A stretch of 17,479 nucleotides of DNA from an uncultured Alphaproteobacteria bacterium (GTDB lineage Bacteria; Pseudomonadota; Alphaproteobacteria; Micavibrionales; Micavibrionaceae). This document shows positions 6,139 through 14,762 of this stretch, piece after piece (the stretch's first letter is position 1; the number at the start of each line of letters is the position of its first letter). The notes below the pieces were generated by a model. The model was not told the DNA's origin. It saw only the letters and a list, made by a program, of their open reading frames with translations, and searched no databases. The position numbers were made by a program, and so were the translations under genes. Location: assembly GCA_946481105.1 (NCBI GenBank), contig CAMLMM010000041.1, positions 1 to 17,479 on the forward strand, written 5' to 3'.

Positions 6139-8241
6139 ATGAATATTGAATATATTGCCGTTTTTGCTCCGCTCGTTGCGTTTTTGATTGCCGGAATTCT
6201 CGGCCGGAAACTCGGCGATATTTTCTCGCAGGTTATCACCTGTGCCGGCGTTATCGCTGCGGCCGTCGTATCGGTTAAGCTTTTCTTCGATGTCGTGTTG
6301 GGCCATAACCCGCATACGCTGCCTGTCATGGAATGGATTGCCTCGGGTGATTTCCGTGTTGATTGGGCCATCCGCGTTGACCAGTTGTCGGTCATCATGA
6401 TGTGTGTGATCAACATCGTGTCGAGCTGCGTGCATGTATATTCAGTTGGCTATATGAGTCATGACGATAGTAAGTCACGCTTCATGGCGTATCTATCACT
6501 GTTTACATTCGCGATGCTGATGCTCGTGACGTCTGACAACCTGCTACAATTATTCTTCGGCTGGGAAGGGGTTGGTCTCGCTTCGTACCTGCTTATCGGG
6601 TTCTGGTATGACAAGCCATCCGCCAATGCCGCGTCTATCAAGGCTTTTATCGTTAACCGCGTTGGCGACCTGGGCCTCACACTTGGTGTAATGACCGCCT
6701 TCATTATTTTCGGCACTATCCAGTTCGATGGTATTTTTGACAATGCCGGGACACATGCGAATGACAGTTTCAACTTCTTCGGCTATGAGATTCATGCGCT
6801 GACATTATTATGCCTGTTACTGTTTGTGGGCGCGGTTGGTAAATCGGCACAGCTTGGCCTGCATACCTGGCTGCCAGACGCAATGGAAGGCCCGACACCG
6901 GTGTCGGCCCTTATTCACGCGGCGACGATGGTGACCGCCGGGGTGTTTCTGGTATCACGTTTTTCCCCTGTTTACGAATACGCGCCGGATGCGTTGATGG
7001 TTGTCTGCGTTCTAGGTGCCTTGACCGCGTTTGTGGCGGCCACGATCGGCATGACGCAATTCGATATCAAACGCGTAATCGCGTATTCAACCATGTCGCA
7101 GCTTGGGTATATGTTCTTTGCCCTTGGCGTGTCGGCTTATAGCGCAGCTATGTTCCACCTTGTTACGCACGCATTTTTTAAAGCCCTGTTGTTTTTAGGC
7201 GCGGGTTCCGTCATTCACGCCATGTCTGGCGAACAGGATATGCGCAAGATGGGCGGTATCTGGAAAAAAATTCCGTTGACCTATGCGTTGATGTGGATTG
7301 GATCGCTGGCGCTGGCCGGGTTCCCATTTCTTGCGGGGTATTATTCCAAAGATCTTATTCTGGAGTCCGTGTGGGCATCAGGTACGCCATGGGGGAAATT
7401 CGCTTTCTTTATCGGCGTAACTGCTGCGTGTATGACGGCGTTTTATAGCTGGCGTCTGCTGATCATGACATTCCATGGCAAACCGCGTGCGGATGAACAT
7501 GTGATGGATCATGTTCATGAATCGCCTTTTGTCATGATTATGCCATTGTTAGTTCTGGCTGTTGGGGCTCTCTTCTCTGGTGCTGTTCTGTATGGCGGGT
7601 TTGCCGGTGTCGCGCATGAGGAAGTAGCCGTCAGCCATTCTGAAGTCAAACAAATTGAGAGTGAAATCGAAGCTGCGACCCGTGATCAGCTGGAGCATAA
7701 GGTCAAGGTTGAGGCTGCTGAAACAATGCATGAAGAATTGTGGAACAAGGAAGCTTTCTTTGGCAAAAGCATTGTTGTTCTACCTGAAAACGACTCGGTG
7801 GCCAAAGCTCACCATGTTGAAAAATGGGTAAAACTGACGCCAACCGCTGCCGGAATTATCGGTATCCTGCTGGGGTATATGGCGTATATGTTCGTGCCAT
7901 CAATTCCTGCCAAGGTGGCGGGCATATTGAAGCCACTGCATACGCTATTCTTCCGCAAATGGTTCTTTGATGAAATCTATGATGTCGTATTCGTTCGGAC
8001 CAGCCGTGCGCTAGGCCAGGCTTTCTGGAAGGGTGGCGACGGTGCCGTGATTGACGGGATGGGGCCGAATGGCATCGCGTCATTGAGCCAGAAAATGTCT
8101 GTGCTGCTGTCGCGATTCCAGAGCGGATATGTATATCAATATGCCTTTATGATGATGATTGGCCTGATTGCATTGGTCAGCTGGATTGCGTTCGGCACGC
8201 ATCTGTTTGACAATGTTATGGCACAACAAGGATTGAAATAG
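6139..8241 (+). CDS. nuoL: NADH-quinone oxidoreductase subunit L, with charged insertion
   Basis: NuoL is the distal antiporter-like proton pump of complex I, anchored by a long C-terminal lateral helix. Key residues are present: Glu143 in FFGWEGVGLASYLL, and Lys235 in the broken helix before LGLHTWLPDAMEGPTPVSALIHAATMV. The C-terminal part (FRKWFFDEIYD, about 607-617, then GDGAVIDGMGPNG) and final membrane helices are intact. At 700 residues it is longer than many alphaproteobacterial NuoL proteins. The extra length is largely a glutamate- and lysine-rich segment at about 496-537, predicted by eye to be helical or coiled coil, between two membrane segments. The frame is unbroken. GGGG lies nine bases before the ATG. 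Confidence 0.97.
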   Translation: MNIEYIAVFAPLVAFLIAGILGRKLGDIFSQVITCAGVIAAAVVSVKLFFDVVLGHNPHTLPVMEWIASGDFRVDWAIRVDQLSVIMMCVINIVSSCVHVYSVGYMSHDDSKSRFMAYLSLFTFAMLMLVTSDNLLQLFFGWEGVGLASYLLIGFWYDKPSANAASIKAFIVNRVGDLGLTLGVMTAFIIFGTIQFDGIFDNAGTHANDSFNFFGYEIHALTLLCLLLFVGAVGKSAQLGLHTWLPDAMEGPTPVSALIHAATMVTAGVFLVSRFSPVYEYAPDALMVVCVLGALTAFVAATIGMTQFDIKRVIAYSTMSQLGYMFFALGVSAYSAAMFHLVTHAFFKALLFLGAGSVIHAMSGEQDMRKMGGIWKKIPLTYALMWIGSLALAGFPFLAGYYSKDLILESVWASGTPWGKFAFFIGVTAACMTAFYSWRLLIMTFHGKPRADEHVMDHVHESPFVMIMPLLVLAVGALFSGAVLYGGFAGVAHEEVAVSHSEVKQIESEIEAATRDQLEHKVKVEAAETMHEELWNKEAFFGKSIVVLPENDSVAKAHHVEKWVKLTPTAAGIIGILLGYMAYMFVPSIPAKVAGILKPLHTLFFRKWFFDEIYDVVFVRTSRALGQAFWKGGDGAVIDGMGPNGIASLSQKMSVLLSRFQSGYVYQYAFMMMIGLIALVSWIAFGTHLFDNVMAQQGLK

Positions 8242-8244
8242 ATC

Positions 8245-9807
8245 ATGTTAGACGGATTTCCCATTTTAAGCCTGATGACGTTCCTGCCGCTGCTGGGCGC
8301 TGCTGTTCTTATGCTGCTGCGTGGTACGGAAGAGGGCGTTGCCAAAGCGTCGCGTGGTGTAGCGTTCCTGTTCAGCTCGCTGACGTTCCTCGTTTCTTTG
8401 CCCGTGCTTTACTACTTCTCACCGGCAACGGCAGATTTCCAGTTCGTTGAAAAATATATCTGGTTCGACACGCTGGGTATTTCCTATCACATGGGCGTTG
8501 ACGGGATCTCCGTCTTCTTTGTTCTTCTTTCGACTTTCCTGACTCCTATCTGCGTTCTGGCGAGTGGTCATGGCGTTACGACCCGCGTACGCGAATATAT
8601 GATTGCGTTCCTGCTGCTTGAGACGTTCATGCTCGGGACGTTCTGCGCTCTTGACGCCATTCTGTTCTATCTCTTCTTTGAAGGCGTTCTGATCCCAATG
8701 TTCATTATTATCGGGGTATGGGGTGGGGCGCGCCGCGTGTATTCGGCGTATAAATTTTTTCTATATACCCTGCTTGGTTCAGTGCTGATGCTCGTGGCGT
8801 TGATTACCATGATCAATCTGGCGGGAACGGCGGATATGGCCGTGCTGATGGGATTTGAATTTGCTCCAACCTTGCAGACATGGCTCTGGCTGGCATTCTT
8901 TGCCAGCTTTGCCGTCAAGATGCCGATGTGGCCGGTGCATACCTGGTTGCCGGACGCTCACGTGGAAGCTCCCACAGCAGGCTCCGTCATTCTGGCGGGC
9001 GTACTGCTGAAAATGGGCGGGTATGGGTTTCTGCGGTTTTCGCTGCCGATGCTGCCGGATGCAACCGTCATGTTTACGCCGCTGGTTTTTGGATTAAGCG
9101 TTATTGCGATTATTTACACATCACTGGTGGCATTGGTTCAGCAGGACATGAAGAAGATGATCGCCTATTCGTCTGTTGCCCATATGGGTTTTGTTACACT
9201 CGGCATTTTCACGCTGAATGTGCAAGGGATTCAGGGGGCGATGTTTCAGATGATCAGCCACGGGGTTATTTCCGCCGCGCTGTTCTTAAGTGTTGGCGTT
9301 GTTTATGACCGCCTGCACACGCGGGATATCAACCGCTATGGCAATCTGTCGAAGAACATGCCGCTCTATGCCTGTGTATTCGTTATTCTAATGCTGGGGT
9401 CGGTTGGCCTGCCGGGCACATCAGGATTTGTCGGGGAGTTCCTGGCGCTGCTTGGGGCTTATAAAGTGAATACGGTTGTTGCGACTTTTGCGGCCACAGG
9501 TGTGATTTTCGGTGCCGCCTATATGCTTCACCTGACACGCAAGCTGGTCTTCGGTCCGAAGGTAAACGAGGATGCCGCCGCAATGAGCGATCTAAGCGGC
9601 TGTGAGAAGGCTTATTTCCTGCCGCTTATCCTGCTGGTTATCTGGCTGGGTGTCGCGCCTAATTACGTGCTGGATCGCATTGCGCCATCCGTTGAAGCAA
9701 TCGCCAGCGAATATCGTACGTCCACTCCGGTTGTTGCTGATGTGAAGCCGGATGAATTGCCTGTTGTGCCGGAAGAGCCTGCGCAACCGAAAAAAGGAAA
9801 GAAATAA
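8245..9807 (+). CDS. nuoM: NADH-quinone oxidoreductase subunit M
   Basis: NuoM is the second antiporter-like proton pump of complex I, between NuoN and NuoL in the membrane arm. The essential glutamate (Glu146 in LFFEGVLIPMFIIIG) and lysine (Lys225 in FAVKMPMWPVHTWLPDAHVEAP) are visible. KMGGYGFLRF follows, then a second conserved region AYSSVAHMGFVTLG. The 520 residues include about 14 membrane segments. The last ~35 residues form a hydrophilic, proline- and lysine-rich tail (ending QPKKGKK) beyond the last helix, which is not part of the core fold. The start at 8245 is three bases after the nuoL stop, with AAGGA upstream inside nuoL. Confidence 0.98.
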   Translation: MLDGFPILSLMTFLPLLGAAVLMLLRGTEEGVAKASRGVAFLFSSLTFLVSLPVLYYFSPATADFQFVEKYIWFDTLGISYHMGVDGISVFFVLLSTFLTPICVLASGHGVTTRVREYMIAFLLLETFMLGTFCALDAILFYLFFEGVLIPMFIIIGVWGGARRVYSAYKFFLYTLLGSVLMLVALITMINLAGTADMAVLMGFEFAPTLQTWLWLAFFASFAVKMPMWPVHTWLPDAHVEAPTAGSVILAGVLLKMGGYGFLRFSLPMLPDATVMFTPLVFGLSVIAIIYTSLVALVQQDMKKMIAYSSVAHMGFVTLGIFTLNVQGIQGAMFQMISHGVISAALFLSVGVVYDRLHTRDINRYGNLSKNMPLYACVFVILMLGSVGLPGTSGFVGEFLALLGAYKVNTVVATFAATGVIFGAAYMLHLTRKLVFGPKVNEDAAAMSDLSGCEKAYFLPLILLVIWLGVAPNYVLDRIAPSVEAIASEYRTSTPVVADVKPDELPVVPEEPAQPKKGKK

Positions 9808-9808
9808 G

Positions 9809-11275
9809 ATGATGATGGATATGCTCAATTGGATATCTCTGTCCCCGGTTAAAACAGAAATGTTCCTGGCTGTGGCTGGCATGTTGCTGTTGATGCTCGG
9901 TGCGTTTCGTGGATCATCCAGCGTGAATTTTATTACCGCTACTGTAATGGCATGCTTTGTTATTGCTATGGGTATTCTGGCCTGTGGGAACAATGGTGGC
10001 CCTGTTGATACGCTTAATGGAATGGTAGTTACCGACCAGTTTTCGGCCTGGTTGAAGTTCCTGGTTCTGGGCGGGTTGTTCGCTTCGACGGCCCTATCTG
10101 TTTCATGGTTGCGCGAAAACCATCTGCTGAAATTTGAATATCCGCTGTTGGTCTTATTTTCCGGCATTGGCATGCTGCTGATGATTTCGGCCAGCAATTT
10201 GTTAGCATTGTACGTTTCTCTCGAATTATCGTCCCTCTGCCTATATGTATTGGCGGCGATCAACCGTGATAATCTGTTTTCGACCGAAGCGGGCCTGAAG
10301 TATTTTATCTTGGGCGCATTATCATCCGGCCTGTTGTTGTTTGGGATTTCATTGGTATACGGATTCAGCGGCTCCGTCGGTTATGCTGAAATTGCTCAGG
10401 CACTGACTGCGGCAACAACCAGTCCGGTAGGCATTCTCATTGGCCTGGCATTCATTCTGGCCGGTTTGTGCTTCAAGGTATCACTAGTGCCGTTCCATAT
10501 GTGGACCCCAGACGTATATCAAGGTGCGCCGACTCCGGTGACGGCCCTGTTTGCCATTGTGCCAAAAGTTGCGGCATTTGCGCTGATTATCCGTCTGCTG
10601 ACGGGGCCTTTTGCCAGCCTGCATGAATCAACATCGCAGATTATTATGTTTGCGTCGGTTGCGTCGATGGTGGTTGGTGCGTTTGCCGGTCTGGTACAAA
10701 ATAATGTTAAACGCCTGTTGGCCTATAGCTCCATCTCCAATATGGGGTATGCAGCTCTCGGTTTGCTGGCTGGTACGCCGGAAGGTATCGCATCTGTCAT
10801 AATTTACCTGTCGATTTATATGGTGATGATATCCGGGGTGTTTGCCGTGCTGCTAAGCCTGCGCCGCCAAGGTCAGCCGATTGAGTTGATACCGGATTTT
10901 GCGGGACTCTCTAAAACATCGCCATTTCTGGCTTATGTGCTGGCCGGACTGTTGTTCTCGCTCAGCGGTATTCCACCTTTGGCGGGGTTCTTTGCCAAGC
11001 TGTTTATTTTTCAATCGGTTGTCGCTGCCGGATATTTCACTGTAGCGGTTATCGGCGTTCTGGCATCTGTCGTGGGAGCATATTATTATCTGCGCCTTAT
11101 TAAAGTCATGTTCTTCGATGAGCAGCAGGAAGCAGGGTTTGATAAAGTATCCTGCGCCTGTGCACGCCATGCTGTGGCGTTAATCGCGATTGCGTTTGTG
11201 CTGCTGTTCACCATCTGGCCGAATGGCCTGATGGCTGAAGCGCAGATGGCGGCGCAGAGCCTGTTCCCGCAATAA
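9809..11275 (+). CDS. nuoN: NADH-quinone oxidoreductase subunit N
   Basis: NuoN is the third antiporter-like proton pump of complex I, next to NuoK. Glu139 (YVSLELSSLCLYVLAA) and Lys223 (GLCFKVSLVPFHMWTPDVYQGAPTPV) are the channel residues. LLAYSSISNMGYAALG and SGIPPLAGFFAKLF are further family motifs. The start is one of three consecutive ATG codons at 9809, 9812 and 9815. GGA at 9796-9798 gives the best spacing to 9809, for 488 residues. An in-frame upstream ATG at 9752 lies inside nuoM and would add a basic, non-homologous stretch, so I rejected it. It is the last nuo gene of the cluster. Confidence 0.97.
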   Translation: MMMDMLNWISLSPVKTEMFLAVAGMLLLMLGAFRGSSSVNFITATVMACFVIAMGILACGNNGGPVDTLNGMVVTDQFSAWLKFLVLGGLFASTALSVSWLRENHLLKFEYPLLVLFSGIGMLLMISASNLLALYVSLELSSLCLYVLAAINRDNLFSTEAGLKYFILGALSSGLLLFGISLVYGFSGSVGYAEIAQALTAATTSPVGILIGLAFILAGLCFKVSLVPFHMWTPDVYQGAPTPVTALFAIVPKVAAFALIIRLLTGPFASLHESTSQIIMFASVASMVVGAFAGLVQNNVKRLLAYSSISNMGYAALGLLAGTPEGIASVIIYLSIYMVMISGVFAVLLSLRRQGQPIELIPDFAGLSKTSPFLAYVLAGLLFSLSGIPPLAGFFAKLFIFQSVVAAGYFTVAVIGVLASVVGAYYYLRLIKVMFFDEQQEAGFDKVSCACARHAVALIAIAFVLLFTIWPNGLMAEAQMAAQSLFPQ

Positions 11276-11282
11276 TGTCGTA

Positions 11283-12014
11283 ATGACGGCGAACTGGATT
11301 ATCCACCGGTATGACAATCTTCCCAGTACTCAGGATGAGGCACGCAGTCTGCTTGAGTCAAATTCAAGTTTACCTTTCGTTGTAATTGCCAAGACCCAAA
11401 CAGCGGGGCGTGGACGTTCCGGAAGGCCTTGGATGTCTATTTCGGGAAATTTGTTGAACACGGCTGTCATTTCATCAGCACTATCCGCGCGTCATGCCGG
11501 ACAATATGCTTTTCTGGTTGCTATTGCCATGGCTGATGCGCTTAAAGCGCATGGGGTTAACGACATAGAATTAAAATGGCCGAATGACGTTCTTGTCAGA
11601 GGGAGAAAAATTGCTGGCATACTTCTGGAGAGCGATATAGGGGCTGATGGAATATTGGCGCATTTATTGATTGGAACAGGAGTAAATATAGCCCATGCGC
11701 CGGAGGGGGCCGTAGCGCTTTATGGTGCATCTGCCCAAAGGCCGTCTGTAGATGAATTTTTGAATACATATTTGAGCTCACTGACATTTTATCTGGATAA
11801 ATTTAGGGCAGGCGGGTTTGCTGATATACGTGAATTATGGCTTAGCCAGGCCTATGGTATTGGTACGATGATGCGTGTACGGCTGCCGCAATCAGAGTTC
11901 AGTGGAGTTTTTCAGGGAATTAATGAAGAGGGAGCCCTGATTGTCGAAGTTGCTGGCGAAGAAAGCCCGCGTATCATATATTCCGGGGATGTTTTCTTTG
12001 GAAAGGATCAATGA
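11283..12014 (+). CDS. birA: Biotin--[acetyl-CoA-carboxylase] ligase
   Basis: This cytoplasmic enzyme makes biotinoyl-AMP and attaches biotin to a lysine of biotin-dependent carboxylases. The biotinoyl-binding loop GRGRSGRPW lies at 42-50, KWPNDVLV at 99-106 and RKIAGILLE at 108-116. STQDEA near the N-terminus also fits. A C-terminal SH3-like domain (about 195-243) follows. At 243 residues it lacks the N-terminal helix-turn-helix of E. coli BirA, so it is a monofunctional (class I) ligase and not a repressor. No clear SD precedes the ATG, which is seven bases after nuoN. Its TGA overlaps the coaX start, suggesting coupled translation. birA next to coaX after nuoN is a common alphaproteobacterial arrangement. 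Confidence 0.95.
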   Translation: MTANWIIHRYDNLPSTQDEARSLLESNSSLPFVVIAKTQTAGRGRSGRPWMSISGNLLNTAVISSALSARHAGQYAFLVAIAMADALKAHGVNDIELKWPNDVLVRGRKIAGILLESDIGADGILAHLLIGTGVNIAHAPEGAVALYGASAQRPSVDEFLNTYLSSLTFYLDKFRAGGFADIRELWLSQAYGIGTMMRVRLPQSEFSGVFQGINEEGALIVEVAGEESPRIIYSGDVFFGKDQ

Positions 12015-12790
12015 TGTTTCTGGCAATTGATGCAGGAAATACCAATATCGTGTTTGCCATTTATGATGGTCCAACCCTGCAGGGCATATGGCGTTGTAAG
12101 ACGGATAGCGGGCGCACTGCGGATGAGTATCTGGCTTTCCTGACCCAGCATTTTGAATTGAAGGAAACTAATCTGGTGGATATCAAAGATATCCTTATTT
12201 GTTCCGTAGTGCCCGGAGTTAATTTTGCTTTGTCCCAGTTGGCGCGTAAAGGGTTTGGCGTGGAACCTCAATTTATCAAGGCGCCTGAGATGATGAAACT
12301 GGGATTAGAGATAAATGTCGATCGGCCGCATGAGGTTGGCGCCGACCGACTGGTCAATGCCTTTGCGATTAAGAATTTATTTCAGGCCCCTGCCGTGGTG
12401 GTTGATTTCGGAACAGCGACGACATTTGATGTAGTGGATGGCAAAAATGTTTTTCGTGGTGGTGTGATTGCGCCGGGTATAAATTTATCGCTGGAAGCAT
12501 TGCATATGGCCGCAGCCACATTGCCCCGTATTACGGTTGCCAAACCGGAACGTGCTATTGGCAGGAATACAGTTGAAGCGATGTAGGCTGGCGTATTCTG
12601 GGGCTATGTAGGCGTCGTGCAAAAGATGGTTGAAAAGATCACCGAAGAACTCGGGCAAAAGCCGATGGTTATTGGTACAGGTGGGCTGGCAGTTCTTTTT
12701 GCCGATCATATTCCTGAAATTACCATTATTGATGAGGAATTGACACTCAAGGGGCTTTTGTGCATTTACCAGCAGATGAAAAGTCATTAG
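12014..12790 (+). pseudogene. coaX: Type III pantothenate kinase, interrupted by an in-frame TAG
   Basis: CoaX phosphorylates pantothenate, the first step of coenzyme A synthesis. Numbered from the ATG at 12014 (AAGGA six bases upstream; the ATG at 12011 is possible too), the phosphate motif AIDAGNTN is at 4-11, GADR at 109-112, DFGTATTFDV at 131-140 and GGVIAPG at 149-155. The frame stops at a TAG (12584-12586, codon 191) after GRNTVEAM. It then continues without a shift for 67 codons that encode clear CoaX C-terminal sequence, including GYVGVV, GTGGLA and LTLKGL, to a TAG at 12788. Family members usually read AMQ-G or AMQAG here, so CAG to TAG is the likely change. With readthrough or correction the protein would be 258 residues, the normal length. 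It could be a true pseudogene, a sequencing error or a suppressed stop. Confidence 0.85.
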
Positions 12791-12799
12791 TGTGCCTGC

Positions 12800-14488
12800 A
12801 TGAATAAAAAGAAGCCTGCCGACACAACATTTGATACCGGATTCCACTTTATACCGATGGGGGGGAGTGAAGAATTTGGCATTAATTTCAATCTGTATGC
12901 CTGTGATGGCAAATGGATGATTTTTGATTGCGGCATCGGTTTTGCGGATCATAAATACCCGGGTGTTGATATCCTGTTGCCAGATCCATCTTTTATTGAA
13001 GCGCGCCGGAATGACCTGGTTGGAATGGTTATTACCCATGCGCACGAAGACCATATTGGCGCAGTGCCATATCTTTGGCCGCGTTTGCGCTGCCCGATTT
13101 ATTGCACAAAATTCACAGCCGCCGTGTTACGCGCCAAATTCAATGAGTTCCCGAACTGCCAAGATGCGCGTATTCATATTATCGATATGGCGCGGCCGGT
13201 TGAGATTGGTCCATTCACACTGGAATATGAACATGTAGCGCATTCCATTCCACAGGCGGTAGCGACAGTCATCAATACAAAATATGGCCGTGTCGTTCAC
13301 AGTGGCGACTGGAACCTTGATCCTACCCCGGTTATTGACCTTCCAACCAATGAGAACGCATTTCGGGCCATTGGGGATAAAGGGGTGCTGGCTTATATCG
13401 GTGATTCAACCAACGCGCCGATTCCGGGGCGAGGTGGTACAGAGCGTGATGTTGAGGCCGGCCTAACGCAGGTTTTTTCTGAGGCCCCTGGCCGTATTCT
13501 TGTTACAATTTTTGCTTCGAATATTGGACGTGTACAAAGCATATGCGCTGCAGCTGAGGCGGCTGGGCGCAGCATCTGTCTGCTGGGGCGTTCTTTGCAC
13601 CGTATGGTGTCGAATGCCAAATCATGCGGCTATCTGAGCGATATTGCCGATTTCGTCGATGAAGATAATCTTGAATATATTCCGCATGATAAAATTCTTT
13701 ATCTTGTGACTGGATCACAGGGCGAGGCGCAGGCCGCACTCGCGAAAATCGCGCGTGGCGACTGGCGTAATATCAAACTGGGGCGCGGAGACACGGCTGT
13801 ATTTTCATCCAAGGCTATTCCCGGGAATGAGAAAGATATTAATACCGTCAAAAATTACCTGAGTGCATCAGGTGTTAAGGTAATCGATACATCAAATGCA
13901 GGTCAGCGTATCCACGTATCCGGCCACCCGTATCGTGATGAAATTGCAGATATGATGCGCTGGTTGCGACCGCAGACAGTCATTCCAGTACACGGGGAGC
14001 ATGTCATGCTGACAGCACAGGCTGACATTGCGCATTCACTGGGTATTACACAGACCATTGTCCCTAATAACGGAACCGTCATTCGATTGGCACCGGGACA
14101 GCCCGAAGTGATTGATCATGTTCAGACGGCGGCATTGGCTGTTGAGCCACAGCGTATTGTGCCGTCAACGCACAAGGCGATTGGTGAACGACGCAAGCTT
14201 CAATATTCCGGCGCAGCGCATATTACCATTGCACTTGATAAACGTGGCAATCTGGCGTTCCCGCCCCAGATCAGCCTGATTGGCCTGATTGACCATGATG
14301 ATGAGGGGGAGCTGGATATTATCGATGAACTGAAAGAGGTTCTGGATGATACTATTATTGATCTGACCGAAGATGGCGTTACCGAAAATGCCAGAATCGA
14401 AGAGGATTTACGTGTGATTTCACGGCAGACTTTACACCGTATTTTTGGTTTTAAACCAAAGGTATCCGTCCACTTGCTAAGAGTTTAG
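12800..14488 (+). CDS. rnj: Ribonuclease J (metallo-beta-lactamase/beta-CASP family)
   Basis: RNase J is a zinc-dependent ribonuclease with endonuclease and 5'-3' exonuclease activity that acts in rRNA and mRNA processing. The metal-binding HAHEDH (80-85) is followed by His148 and by Asp170 in HSGDW. The beta-CASP part contains TGSQGE, SGHPYRDE (His376) and PVHGEH (398-401). A C-terminal domain completes the 562-residue protein, the normal length. The start at 12800 is followed by a short polar leader before the first beta strand; no strong SD is visible. Many alphaproteobacteria carry rnj directly after coaX. The gene is intact, so the coaX stop has not been followed by wider decay. Confidence 0.95.
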   Translation: MNKKKPADTTFDTGFHFIPMGGSEEFGINFNLYACDGKWMIFDCGIGFADHKYPGVDILLPDPSFIEARRNDLVGMVITHAHEDHIGAVPYLWPRLRCPIYCTKFTAAVLRAKFNEFPNCQDARIHIIDMARPVEIGPFTLEYEHVAHSIPQAVATVINTKYGRVVHSGDWNLDPTPVIDLPTNENAFRAIGDKGVLAYIGDSTNAPIPGRGGTERDVEAGLTQVFSEAPGRILVTIFASNIGRVQSICAAAEAAGRSICLLGRSLHRMVSNAKSCGYLSDIADFVDEDNLEYIPHDKILYLVTGSQGEAQAALAKIARGDWRNIKLGRGDTAVFSSKAIPGNEKDINTVKNYLSASGVKVIDTSNAGQRIHVSGHPYRDEIADMMRWLRPQTVIPVHGEHVMLTAQADIAHSLGITQTIVPNNGTVIRLAPGQPEVIDHVQTAALAVEPQRIVPSTHKAIGERRKLQYSGAAHITIALDKRGNLAFPPQISLIGLIDHDDEGELDIIDELKEVLDDTIIDLTEDGVTENARIEEDLRVISRQTLHRIFGFKPKVSVHLLRV

Positions 14489-14495
14489 ATTAAAA

Positions 14496-14762
14496 ATGAG
14501 TTTGGTTAGCGGCATTGTTGTTTATGTGCTTTTGTGGTGGACTGTCGTTTTCTGCGTTTTGCCTTTGGGGCTGAAACCAACGCCCGGGAATGAGGGTATT
14601 CCTTCAAACCCCAGACTTCTGCAAAAAGCTTTGCTTACCACGCTTATTTCAGGCATTTTGTGGATGGTCATTTATGGTCTTATCGAGATGAAGGTCATCA
14701 GTTTTTATGACATGGCGCAGGAAATGGCTGAGCAGGATAAAAAAATGGAGAGTCACCAATGA
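14496..14762 (+). CDS. DUF1467 family membrane protein
   Basis: This is an 88-residue protein with two membrane segments (about residues 5-24 and 45-64). A loop holding LPLGLKP and NPRLLQKALLTT joins them, which I recognise as the pattern of DUF1467 proteins. These small alphaproteobacterial proteins of unknown function are often found near rnj and proS. The C-terminal tail is charged (QEMAEQDKKMESHQ). The start is seven bases after the rnj stop. Its TGA overlaps the ATG of the next gene (ATGA), so the two are probably translated together. In many relatives a methylmalonyl-CoA epimerase gene lies between rnj and this gene; here it does not. Confidence 0.85.
   Translation: MSLVSGIVVYVLLWWTVVFCVLPLGLKPTPGNEGIPSNPRLLQKALLTTLISGILWMVIYGLIEMKVISFYDMAQEMAEQDKKMESHQ

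Noticed and set aside
5844..6416. A 190-codon open frame on the minus strand opposite nuoK/nuoL
   Set aside because: It is a low-complexity Ser/Thr/Ile-rich antisense translation of conserved membrane-protein genes.
9592..10263. A 223-codon open frame on the minus strand opposite nuoM/nuoN
   Set aside because: It overlaps the nuoM-nuoN junction, where both sense frames are clearly conserved. The antisense product has no family features.
12584..12586. TAG read as an amino acid throughout the genome
   Set aside because: Several intact genes here (nuoA, nuoB, nuoK, nuoL, the exported protein, the 2H protein) end in TAG at the normal family C-terminus, so TAG is a working stop codon.
12485..13054. 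A 189-codon open frame on the minus strand across the coaX stop and the rnj start
   Set aside because: I considered whether a real antisense gene might explain the broken coaX. The sense frames on both sides are conserved and the antisense translation has no recognisable domain.
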